From Paragordius varius (Eukaryota; Nematomorpha), in contig OZ176052.1 of the NCBI GenBank assembly GCA_964247055.1, forward strand, positions 13,268,001-13,332,000: a DNA stretch of 64,000 nt, read 5' to 3'. The translations under genes were made by a program, and so were the position numbers. Below the pieces are notes generated by a model. It did not search any database and was not told where the DNA came from. It saw only the letters and a list, made by a program, of their open reading frames with translations. This document shows, piece after piece, positions 53,141 through 64,000 of the stretch (positions within the stretch are counted from its first letter, which is position 1; every line of letters begins with the position of its first letter).

Positions 53141-54199
53141 TCAAAAACAGAAATAGTTTGACAAACTCTTTCATATCCGATTTTTACAACGATACTTTAA
53201 AAATTAATGTATTAAACTAGTCGCATCAATACTCAAGTTAAAATTTGTCCTTAAAAATCGGATATTGGTCACCGGTGGACAAAATTATTTTTTATACATT
53301 CTCTTAGCAAGACTACATCAAAATATAGAGATAGTTTTACAAACTCTTTCATATCCGATTTTTACAACGATACTTTAAATATGAATGTATTAAACTAGTC
53401 GCATCAATACTCAAGTTAAACTTTGTCCTTAAAAATCGGATATTGGTCACCGGTGAACAAAATTATTTTTTATACATTCTCTTAGCAAGACTACATCAAA
53501 ATATAGAGATAGTTTGACAAACTCTTTCATATCCGATTTTTACAACCATACTTTATAAATTAATGTATAAAACTAGTCGTATCAATAAATCGCATCAATA
53601 CTCAAGTTAAACTTTGTCCTTAAAAATCGGATATTGGTCACCGGTGAACAAAATTATTTTTTATACATTCTCTTAGTAAGACTACATCAAAATATAGAGA
53701 TAGTTTGACAAACTCTTTCATATCCGATTTTTACAACGATACTTTATAAATTAATGTATAAAACTAGTCGCATCAATACTCAAGTTAAACTTTATCCTTA
53801 AAAATCGGATATTGGTCACCGATGAACAATATTATTTTTTATACATTCTCTTAGCAAGACTACATCAAAATATAGAGATAGTTTGACAAACTCTTTCATA
53901 TCCGATTTTTATAACGATACTTTATAAATTAATATATAAAACTAGTCGCATCAATACTCAAGTTAAACTTTATCCGTAAAAATCGGATATTGGTCACCGG
54001 TGAACAAAATAATTTTTTATACATTCTCTTAGTAAGACTACATCAAAATATAGAGATAGGACAAACTCTTTCATATCCAATTTTTACAACGATACTTTAA
54101 AAATTATGGTATTAAACCAGTCACATCAATACTCAAGTTAAACTTTGTCCTTAAAAATCGGATATTGGTCACCGGTGAACAAAATTATTTTTTATACAT
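53141..54199 (+). repeat. Mosaic satellite stretch, 53.1-54.2 kb
   Basis: Normal units with scattered private changes: AAAAACAGAAATAG (near 53145), GGTGGAC (53275), TTTAAATATGAATG (53376), CACCGATGAACAATATT (53816) and GAGATAGGACAAAC with 3 bp lost from the AGTTTGACAAACT dyad (near 54053). One extended unit is 53516-53706. No block copy and no gene seen. Confidence 0.75.
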
Positions 54200-56382
54200 T
54201 CTCTTAGTAAGACTACATCAAAATATAGAGATAGTTTGACAAACTCTTTCATATCCGATTTTTACAACGATACTTTAAAAATTAATGTATAAAACTAGTC
54301 GCATCAATACTAAAGTTAAACTTTATCCTTAAAAATCGGATATTGGTCACCGGTGAACATAATTATTTTTTATACATTCTCTTAGTAAGACTATATAAAA
54401 ATATAGAAATAGTTTGACAAACTCTTTCATATCCGATATTTACAACGATACTTTAAAAATTAATGTATTAAACTAGTCGCATCAATACTCAAGTTAAACT
54501 TTGTCCTTAAAAATCGGATATTGGTCACCGGTGAACATAATTATTTTTTATACATTCTCTTAGTAAGACTACATCAAAATATATAATAGTTTGACAAACT
54601 CTTTCATATCCGATTTTTACAACGATACTTTAAAAATTAATGTATAAAACTAGTCGCATCAATACTCAAGTTAAACTTTATCCTTAAAAATTGAATAGTG
54701 GTCACCGGTGAACAAAATAATTTTTTATACATTCTCTTAGTAAGACTACATCAAAATATAGAGATAGTTTGACAAACTCTTTCATATCCGATTTTTACAA
54801 CGATACTTTAAAAATTATGGTATTAAACTAGTCGCATCAATACTCAAATTAAACTTTGTCCTTAAAAATCGGATATTGGTCACCGGTGAACAAAATTATT
54901 TTTTATATATTCTCTTAGCAAGACTACATCAAAATATAGAGATAGTTTGACAAACTCTTTAATATCCGATTTTTACAACGCTACTTTAAAAATTAATGTA
55001 TAAAACTAGTCGCATCAATACTCAAGTTAAACTTTGTCCTTAAAAATCGGATATTGGTCACCGGTGAACAAAATTATTTTTTATACATTCTCTTAGTAAG
55101 ACTACATCAAAATATAGAGATAGTTTGACAAACTCTTTCATATCCGATTTTTACAACGATACTTTATAAATTAATATATAAAACTAGTCGCATCAATACT
55201 CAAGTTAAACTTTATCCGTAAAAATCGTATATTGGTCACCGGTGAACAAAATAATTTTTTATACATTCTCTTAGTAAGACTACATCAAAATATAGAGATA
55301 GTTTGACAAACTCTTTCATATCCGATTTTTACAACGATACTTTAAAAATTATGGTATTAAACTAGTCGCATCAATACTCAAATTAAACTTTGTCCTTAAA
55401 AATCGGATATTGGTCACCAGTGAACAAAATAATTTTTTATACATTCTCTTAGTAAGACTACATCAAAATATAGAGATAGTTTGACAAACTCTTTCATATC
55501 CGATTTTTACAACGATACTTTAAAAATTAATGTATAAAACTAGTCGCATCAATACTAAAGTTAAACTTTATCCTTAAAAATCGGATATTGGTCACCGGTG
55601 AACATAATTATTTTTTATACATTCTCTTAGTAAGACTATATAAAAATATAGAAATAGTTTGACAAACTCTTTCATATCCGATTTTTACAACGATACTTTA
55701 AAAATTAATGTATTAAACTAGTCGCATCAATACTCAAGTTAAACTTTGTCCTTAAAAATCGGATATTGGTCACCGGTGAACATAATTATTTTTTATACAT
55801 TCTCTTAGTAAGACTACATCAAAATATATAATAGTTTGACAAACTCTTTCATATCCGATTTTTACAACGATACTTTAAAAATTAATGTATAAAACTAGTC
55901 GCATCAATACTCAAGTTAAACTTTATCCTTAAAAATTGAATAGTGGTCACCGGTGAACAAAATAATTTTTTATACATTCTCTTAGTAAGACTACATCAAA
56001 ATATATAGATAGTTTGACAAACTCTTTCATATCCGATTTTTACAACGATACTTTAAAAATTATGGTATTAAACTAGTCGCATCAATACTCAAATTAAACT
56101 TTGTCCTTAAAAATCGGATATTGGTCACCGGTGAACAAAATTATTTTTTATATATTCTCTTAGCAAGACTACATCAAAATATAGAGATAGTTTGACAAAC
56201 TCTTTAATATCCGATTTTTACAACGATACTTTAAAAATTAATGTATAAAACTAGTCGCATCAATACTCAAGTTAAACTTTGTCCTTAAAAATCGGATATT
56301 GGTCACCGGTGAACAAAATTATTTTTTATACATTCTCTTAGTAAGACTACATCAAAATATAGAGATAGTTTGACAAACTCTT
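54200..56382 (+). repeat. 1245-bp higher-order repeat (7 monomers), about 1.75 copies
   Basis: Markers at 1245 bp are ACTATATAAAAATATAG (54390 and 55635), TTGAATAGTGG (54691 and 55936), TATATAATAG and CTCTTTAATATCC (54956 and 56201). Copy one is about 54200-55444; copy two runs to about 56382, then diverges at CTCTTTTTTATCC. Small differences such as ACGCTAC near 54979 are present in one copy only. Confidence 0.85.
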
Positions 56383-59100
56383 TTTTATCCGATTTTTACA
56401 ACGATACTTTAAAAATTAATGTATAAAACTAGTCGCATCAATACTCAAGTTAAACTTTGTCCTTAAAAATCGGATATTGGTCACCGGTGAACAAAATTAT
56501 TTTTTATACATTCTCTTAGTAAGACTACATCAAAATATAGAGATAGTTTGACAAACTCTTTCATATCCGATTTTTACAACGATACTTTAAAAATTATGGT
56601 ATTAAACCAGTCGCATCAATACTCAAGTTAAACTTTGTCCTTAAAAATCGGATATTGGTCACCGGTGAACAAAATTATTTTTTATACATTCTCTTATTAA
56701 GACTACATCAAAATATAGAGATAGTTTGAAAAACTCTTTTATATCCAATTTTTACAACGATACTTTAAAAATTAATGTATAAAACTAGTCGCATCAATAC
56801 TCAAGTTAAACTTTATCCGTAAAAATCGGATATTGGTCACCGGTGAACAAAATAATTTTTTATACATTCTCTTAGTAAGACTACATAAAAATATAGAGAT
56901 AGTTTGACAAACTCTTTCATATCCAATTTTTACAACGATACTTTAAAAATTATGGTATTAAACCAGTCGCATCAATACTCAAGTTAAACTTTGTCCTTAA
57001 AAATCGGATATTGGTCACCGGTGAACAAAATAATTTTTTATACATTCTCTTAGTAAGACTACATCAAAATATAGAGATAGTTTGACAAACTCTTTCATAT
57101 CCGATTTTTACAACGATACTTTAAAAATTATGGTATTAAACTAGTCGCATCAATACTCAAATTAAACTTTGTCCTTAAAAATCGGATATTGGTCACCGGT
57201 GAACAAAATTATTTTTTATATATTCTCTTAGCAAGACTACATCAAAATATAGAGATAGTTTTACAAACTCTTTCATATCCGATTTTTACAACGATACTTT
57301 AAAAATTAATGTATAAAACTAGTCGTATCAATAAATCGCATCAATACTCAAGTTAAACTTTGTCCTTAAAAATCGGATATTGGTCATCGGTGAACAAAAT
57401 TATTTTTTATACATTCTCTTAGTAGGACTACATAATATTGAGATAGTTTAGCAAACTCTTTCATATCCGATTTTTACAACGATACTTTAAAAATTAATGT
57501 ATAAAACTAGTCGCATCAATACTCAAGTTAAACTTTGTCCTTAAAAATCGAATATTGGTCACCGGTGAACAAAATTATTTTTTATACATTCTCTTAGTAA
57601 GACTACATCAAAATATAGAGATAGTTTGACAAACTCTTTTATATCCGATTTTTACAACGATACTTTAAAAATTAATGTGTTAAACTAGTCGCATCAATAC
57701 TCAAGTTAAACTTTGTCCTTAAAAATCGGATATTGGTCACCGGTGAACAAAATTATTTTTTATACATTCTATTAGTAAGATTACATCAAAATATAGAGAT
57801 ACTTTGACAAACTCTTTTATATCCGATTTTTACAACGATACTTTAAAAATTAATGTATAAAACTAGTCGCATCAATACTCAAGTTAAACTTTGTCCTTAA
57901 AAATCGGATATTGGTCACCGGTGAACAAAATTATTTTTTATACATTCTCTTAGTAAGACTACATCAAAATATAGAGATAGTTTGACAAACTCTTTCATAT
58001 CCGATTTTTACAACGATACTTTAAAAATTATGGTATTAAACCAGTCGCATCAATACTCAAGTTAAACTTTGTCCTTAAAAATCGGATATTGGTCACCGGT
58101 GAACATAATTATTTTTTATACATTCTCTTAGTAAGACTACATCAAAATATATAATAGTTTGACAAACTCTTCCATATCCGATTTTTACAACGATACTTTA
58201 AAAATTAATGTATAAAACTAGTCGCATCAATACTCAAGTTAAACTTTATCCTTAAAAATTGGATATTGGTCACCGGTGAACAAAATAATTTTTTATACAT
58301 TCTCTTAGTAAGACTACATCAAAATATAGAGATAGTTTGACAAACTCTTTCATATCCAATTTTTACAACGATACTTTAAAAATTATGGTATTAAACTAGT
58401 CGCATCAATACTCAAATTAAACTTTGTCCTTAAAAATCGGATATTAGTCACCGGTGAACAAAATTATTTTTTATATATTCTCTTAGCAAGACTACATCAA
58501 AATATAGAGATAGTTTGACAAACTCTTTCATATCCGATTTTTACAACGATACTTTAAAAATTAATGTATAAAACTAGTCGTATCAATAAATCGCATCAAT
58601 AATCAAGTTAAACTTTGTCCTTAAAAATCGGATATTGGTCACCGGTGAACATTATTTTTTATACATTCTCTTAGTAGGACTACATCAAAATATAGAGATA
58701 GTTTAGCAAACTCTTTCATATCCGATTTTTACAACGATACTTTAAAAATTAATGTATAAAACTAGTCGCATCAATACTCAAGTTAAACTTTGTCCATAAA
58801 AATCGAATATTGGTCACCGGTGAACAAAATTATTTTTTATACATTCTCTTAGTAAGACTACATCAAAATATAGAGATAGTTTGAAACTCTTTCATATCCG
58901 ATTTTTACAACGATACTTTAAAAATTAATGTGTTAAACTAGTCGCATCAATACTCAAGTTAAACTTTGTCCTTAAAAATCGAATATTGGTCACCGGTGAA
59001 CGAAATTATTTTTTATACATTCTCTTAGTAAGACTACATCAAAATATAGAGAAAACTCTTTTAAATCCGATTTTTACAACGATACTTTAAAAATTAATGT
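56383..59100 (+). repeat. Mosaic satellite stretch, 56.4-59.1 kb
   Basis: Normal units with no gene. AGTTTAGC units at 57445 and 58700 lie 1255 bp apart and each follows an extended unit (57262-57449 and 58517-58704, both 188 bp because of extra small losses). This is the same 7-monomer spacing and pairing as near 0.5-1.8 kb. Near 59052 a unit lost most of its AGTTTGACAAACT dyad (ATAGAGAAAACTC). Confidence 0.78.
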
Positions 59101-62100
59101 ATAAAACTAGTCGCATCAATACTCAAGTTAAACTTTATCCGTAAAAATCGGATATTGGTCACCGGTGAACAAAATAATTTTTTATACATTCTCTTAGTAA
59201 GACTACATCAAAATATAGAGATAGTTTGACAAACTCTTTCATATCCAATTTTTACAACGATACTTTAAAAATTATGGTATTAAACTAGTCGCATCAATAC
59301 TCAAATTAAACTTTGTCCTTAAAAATCGGATATTGGTCACCGGTGAACAAAATAATTTTTTATATATTCTCTGAGCAAGACTACATCAAAATATAGAGAT
59401 AGTTTGACAAACTCTTTCATATCCGATTTTTACAACGATACTTTAAAAATTAATGTATAAAACTAGTCGTATCAATAAATCGCATCAATACTCAAGTTAA
59501 ACTTTGTCCTTAAAAATCGGATATTGGTCACCGGTGAACAAAATTATTTTTTATACATTCTCTTAGTAGGACTACATCAAAATATAGAGATAGTTTAGCA
59601 AACTCTTTCATATCCGATTTTTACAACGATACTTTAAAAATTAATGTATAAAACTAGTCGCATCAATACTCAAGTTAAACTTTGTCCTTAAAAATCGAAT
59701 ATTGGTCACCGGTGAACAAAATTATTTTTTATACATTCTCTTAGTAAGACTACATCAAAATATAGAGATAGTTTGAAACTCTTTCATATCCGATTTTTAC
59801 AACGATACTTTAAAAATTAATGTGTTAAAATAGTCGCATCAATACTCAAGTTAAACTTTGTCCTTAAAAATTGGATATTGGTCACCGGTGAACAAAATTA
59901 TTTTTTATACATTCTCTTAGTAAGACTACATCAAAATATAGAGATAGTTTGACAAACTCTTTCATATCCGATTTTTACAACGATACATTAAAAATTAATG
60001 TATTAAACTAGTCGCATCAATACTCAAGTTAAACTTTGTCCTTAAAAATCGGATATTGGTCACCGGTGAACAAAATAATTTTTTATACATTCTCTTAGCA
60101 AGACTACATCAAAATATAGAGATAGTTTGACAAACTCTTTCATATCCGATTTTTACAACGATACTCTAAAAATTATGATATTAAACTAGTCGCATCAATA
60201 CTCAAATTAAACTTTGTCCTTAAAAATCGGATATTGCTCACCGGTGAACAAAATTATTTTTTATACATTCTCTTAGTAAGACTACATCAAAATATAGAGA
60301 TAGTTTGACAAACTCTTTCATATCCGATTTTTACAAGGATACTTTATAAATTAATGTATAAAACTAGTCGTATCAATAAGTCGCATCAATACTCAAGTTA
60401 AACTTTGTCCTTAAAAATCGGATATTGGTCACCGGTGAACAAAATAATTTTTTATACATTCTCTTAGTGAGACTACATCAAAATATAGAGATAGTTTGAC
60501 AAACTCTTTCATATCCGATTTTTACAACGATACTTTAAAAATTATGGTATTAAACCAGTCGCATCAATACTCAAGTTAAACTTTGTCCTTAAAAATCGGA
60601 TTTTGGTCACCGGTGAACAAAATTATTTTTTATACATTCTCTTAGTAAGACTACATCAATATATAGAGATAGTTTGACAAACTCTTTCATATCCGATTTT
60701 TACAACGATACTGTAAAAATTAATGTATTAAACTAGTGGCATCAATACTCAAGTTAAACTTTGTCCTTAAAAATCGGATATTGGTCACCGGTGAACAAAA
60801 TAATTTTTTATACATTCTCTTAGCAAGACTACATCAAAATATAGAGATAGTTTGACAAACTCTTTCATATCCGATTTTTACAACGATACTTTAAAAATTA
60901 TGATATTAAACTAGTCGCATCAATACTCAAATTAAACTTTGTCCTTAAAAATCGGATATTGCTCACCGGTGAACAAAATTATTTTTATACATTCGTAAGA
61001 CTACATCAAAATATAGAGATAGTTTGACAAACTCTTTCATATCCGATTTTTACAACGATACTTTAAAAATTAATGTATAAAACTAGTCGCATCAATACTC
61101 AAGTTAAACTTTATCCTTAAAAATTGGATATTGGTCACCGGTGAACATTATTTTTTATACATTCTCTTAGTAAGACTACATCAAAATATAGAGATAGTTT
61201 GACAAACTCTTTCATATCCGATTTTTACAACGATACTTTAAAAATTATGGTATTAAACTAGTCGCATCAATACTCAAGTTAAACTTTATCCGTAAAAATC
61301 GGATATTGGTCACCGGTGAACAAAATAATTTTTTATACATTCTCTTAGTAAGACTACATCAAAATATAGAGATAGTTTGACAAACTCTTTCATATCCGAT
61401 TTTTACAACGATACTTTAAAAATTATGGTATTAAACTAGTCGCATCAATACTCAAATTAAACTTTGTCCTTAAAAATCGGATATTGGTCACCGGTGAACA
61501 AAATAATTTTTTATATATTCTCTTAGCAAGACTACATCAAAATATAGAGATAGTTTGACAAACTCTTTCATATCCGATTTTTACAACGATACTTTAAAAA
61601 TTAATGTATAAAACTAGTCGTATCAATAAATCGCATCAATACTCAAGTTAAACTTTGTCCTTAAAAATCGGATATTGGTCACCGGTGAACAAATTATTTT
61701 TTATACATTCTCTTAGTAGGACTACATCAAAATATAGAGATAGTTTAGCAAACTCTTTCATATCCGATTTTTACAACGATACTTTAAAAATTAATGTATA
61801 AAACTAGTCGCATCAATACTCAAGTTAAACTTTGTCCTTAAAAATCGAATATTGGTCACCGGTGAACAAAATTATTTTTTATACATTCTCTTAGTAAGAC
61901 TACATCAAAATATAGAGATAGTTTGAAACTCGTTCATATCCGATTTTTACAACGATACTTTAAAAATTAATGTGTTAAACTAGTCGCATCAATACTCAAG
62001 TTAAACTTTGTCCTTAAAAATTGGATATTGGTCACCGGTGAACAAAATTATTTTTTATACATTCTCTTAGTAAGACTACATCAAAATATAGAGATAGTTT

Positions 62101-63897
62101 GACAAACTCTTTCATATCCGATTTTTACAACGATACATTAAAAATTAATGTATTAAACTAGTCGCATCAATACTCAAGTTAAACTTTGTCCTTAAAAATC
62201 GGATATTGGTCACCGGTTAACAAAATAATTTTTTATACATTCTCTTAGCAAGACTACATCAAAATATAGAGATAGTTTGACAAACTCTTTCATATCCGAT
62301 TTTTACAACGATACTTTAAAAATTATGATATTAAACTAGTCGCATCAATACTCAAATTAAACTTTGTCCTTAAAAATCGGATATTGCTCACCGGTGAACA
62401 AAATTATTTTTTATACATTCTCTTAGTAAGACTACATCAAAATATAGAGATAGTTTGACAAACTCTTTCATATCCGATTTTTACAACGATACTTTAAAAA
62501 TTAATGTATAAAACTAGTCGCATCAATACTCAAGTTAAACTTTATCCTTAAAAATTGGATATTGGTCACCGGTGAACATTATTTTTTATACATTCTCTTA
62601 GTAAGACTACATCAAAATATGATAGTTTGACAAACTCTTTCATATCCGATTTTTACAAGGATACTTTATAAATTAATGTATAAAACTAGTCGTATCAATA
62701 AGTCGCATCAATACTCAAGTTAAACTTTGTCCTTAAAAATCGGATATTGGTCACCGGTGAACAAAATAATTCTTTATACATTCTCTTAGTAAGACTACAT
62801 CAAAATATAGAGATAGTTTGACAAACTCTTTCATATCCGATTTTTACAACGATACTTTAAAAATTATGGTATTAAACCAGTCGCATCAATACTCAAGTTA
62901 AACTTTGTCCTTAAAAATCGGATTTTGGTCACCGGTGAACAAAATTATTTTTTATACATTCTCTTAGTAAGACTACATCAAAATATAGAGATAGTTTGAC
63001 AAACTCTTTCATATCCGATTTTTACAACGATACTTTAAAAATTAATGTATAAAACTAGTCGCATCAATACTCAAGTTAAACTTTATCCTTAAAAATTGGA
63101 TATTGGTCACCGGTGAACAAAATAATTTTTTATACATTCTCTTAGTAAGACTACATCTATATATAGAGATAGTTTGACAAACTCTTTCATATCCGATTTT
63201 TACAACGATACTGTAAAAATTAATGTATTAAACTAGTGGCATCAATACTCAAGTTAAACTTTGTCCTTAAAAATCGGATATTGGTCACCGGTGAACAAAA
63301 TAATTTTTTATACATTCTCTTAGCAAGACTACATCAAAATATAGAGATAGTTTGACAAACTCTTTCATATCCGATTTTTACAACGATACTTTAAAAATTA
63401 TGATATTAAACTAGTCGCATCAATACTCAAATTAAACTTTGTCCTTAAAAATCGGATATTGCTCACCGGTGAACAAAATTATTTTTTATACATTCTCTTA
63501 GTAAGACTACATCAAAATATAGAGATAATTTGACAAACTCTTTCATATCCGATTTTTACAACGATACTTTAAAAATTAATGTATAAAACTAGTCGCATCA
63601 ATACTCAAGTTAAACTTTATCCTTAAAAAATGGATATTGGTCACCGGTGAACATTATTTTTTATACATTCTCTTAGTAAGACTACATCAAAATATAGAGA
63701 TAGTTTGACAAACTCTTTCATATCCGATTTTTACAAGGATACTTTATAAATTAATGTATAAAACTAGTCGTATCAATAAGTCGCATCAATACTCAAGTTA
63801 AACTTTATCCTTAAAAATTGGATATTGGTCACCGGTGAACAAAATAATTTTTTATACATTCTCTTAGTAAGACTACATCAAAATATAGAGATAGTTT
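57262..63897 (+). repeat. Extended monomers, last cluster, AAA and AAG insert forms
   Basis: Seven extended units: 57262-57449, 58517-58704, 59406-59596, 60307-60497, 61557-61746, 62629-62819 and 63707-63897. Those at 60307, 62629 and 63707 carry TCGTATCAATAAG and ACAAGGATAC, and the others TCGTATCAATAAA. The AAA forms precede AGTTTAGC units as in the first cluster; the AAG forms do not. So two lineages of extended unit coexist. Confidence 0.86.
59101..63690 (+). repeat. 2150/2500-bp higher-order repeat, two imperfect copies
   Basis: 59101-60335 matches 61251-62485 at 2150 bp (AGTTTAGC at 59592 and 61742; ATTGCTCACC with G at 60236 and 62386). Then about 60331-60650 matches from 62653 at 2322 bp (TTACAAGGATAC), and about 60660-61180 matches at 2500 bp (CTGTAAAAATTAATG at 60711 and 63211; GCTCACC at 60961 and 63461). 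The growing offset shows insertion of one monomer at each of two points in the second copy. Units with GAACATTATTTTTT (3 bp lost) lie at 61143, 62574 and 63649. Confidence 0.83.
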
Positions 63898-64000
63898 GAC
63901 AAACTCTTTCATATCCGATTTTTACAACGATACTATAAAAATTAATGTGTTAAACTAGTGGCATCAATACTCAAGTTAAACTTTGTCCTTAAAAATCGGA

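Larger units (their letters stand above)
1..64000 (+). repeat. 178-bp satellite DNA array, entire window
   Basis: Every line of the window is a variant of one 178-bp unit, always in the same orientation. Taking GACAAACTC as unit start, successive starts fall at 16, 194, 370, 561, 739, 915, 1093, 1270, 1448 and so on, giving steps of 176-178 bp with occasional 190-191. About 357 units fit. The consensus unit has 49 G+C in 178 (27.5%). I found no inverted unit, no mobile-element insertion and no non-satellite stretch, and neither array edge is present. What is known: arrays of nucleosome-length monomers with higher-order structure commonly build eukaryotic centromeres and pericentromeres. What is inferred: this is such a block; binding of a centromeric histone cannot be judged from sequence. 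No gene is present anywhere, so all gene-free stretches are this repeat. Confidence 0.98.

Noticed and set aside
1-64000. CRISPR array
   Set aside because: The repeats are contiguous 178-bp units with no unique spacers; typical CRISPR repeats are 20-50 bp between distinct spacers.
1-64000. tRNA, rRNA or protein-coding gene, LTR or other virus-derived element
   Set aside because: I read all lines and found only the 178-bp repeat; nothing departs from it for more than a few tens of bases.

Overview
The whole 64-kb window is one uninterrupted satellite DNA array. It reads head-to-tail in a single orientation and has no gene, RNA gene, transposon or unique sequence that I can find. The repeat unit is 178 bp, about 72.5% A+T, and occurs roughly 357 times. 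It starts mid-unit (the first complete unit, phased on GACAAACTC, is 16-193) and ends mid-unit (last partial unit 63898-64000), so neither array edge is in the window. A homogeneous tandem array of nucleosome-scale monomers with higher-order repeats is typical of eukaryotic centromeric or pericentromeric heterochromatin. I cannot name the species. CpG is not depleted in the unit (5 seen, about 3.3 expected from base composition), which weakly favours a host with little CpG methylation, such as many invertebrates.

Each unit has three symmetric elements. (1) A 13-bp odd palindrome, AGTTTGACAAACT, lies across the chosen unit boundary. (2) A perfect 14-bp inverted repeat (ATATCCGATTTTTA / TAAAAATCGGATAT) has 65 bp between its arms. 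The palindrome ACTAGT sits almost exactly at the centre, and the two half-loops are partly alike, so about 93 bp of each unit looks like an old inverted duplication. (3) A perfect 10-bp dyad, TCACCGGTGA, lies 3 bp beyond the right arm. It is mostly conserved and is the best candidate for a protein-binding box.

Layout, from diagnostic variants and offsets read by eye: 0-5.6 kb, mosaic of 2509-bp and 1790-bp repeats with 190/191-bp units; 5.7-9.8 kb, 1424-bp tandem blocks; 10.6-14.4 kb, mosaic; 14.6-18.5 kb, two adjacent 1963-bp blocks; 18.7-21.3 kb, a copy of 5.7-8.3 kb; 21.3-33.7 kb, one block recurring at 2312, 2666, 2147 and about 3010 bp; 31.2-32.7 kb, 707-bp tandem pair; 33.4-38.2 kb, 1062-bp and 1593-bp tandem pairs carrying a private subfamily; 38.2-44.9 kb, mosaic with a 356-bp dimer; 44.9-50.2 kb, 2691-bp tandem pair; 48.6-53.1 kb, three 1624-bp blocks, the last lacking one unit; 54.2-56.4 kb, 1245-bp blocks; 57-64 kb, mosaic with 2150- and 2500-bp repeats.

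There is no gene system here. What is notable is the layered higher-order structure, very young segmental copies (3 differences in about 2.1 kb), and the conserved dyads inside each unit. The only open reading frames are 61-codon TTG-initiated frames that belong to the repeat itself.
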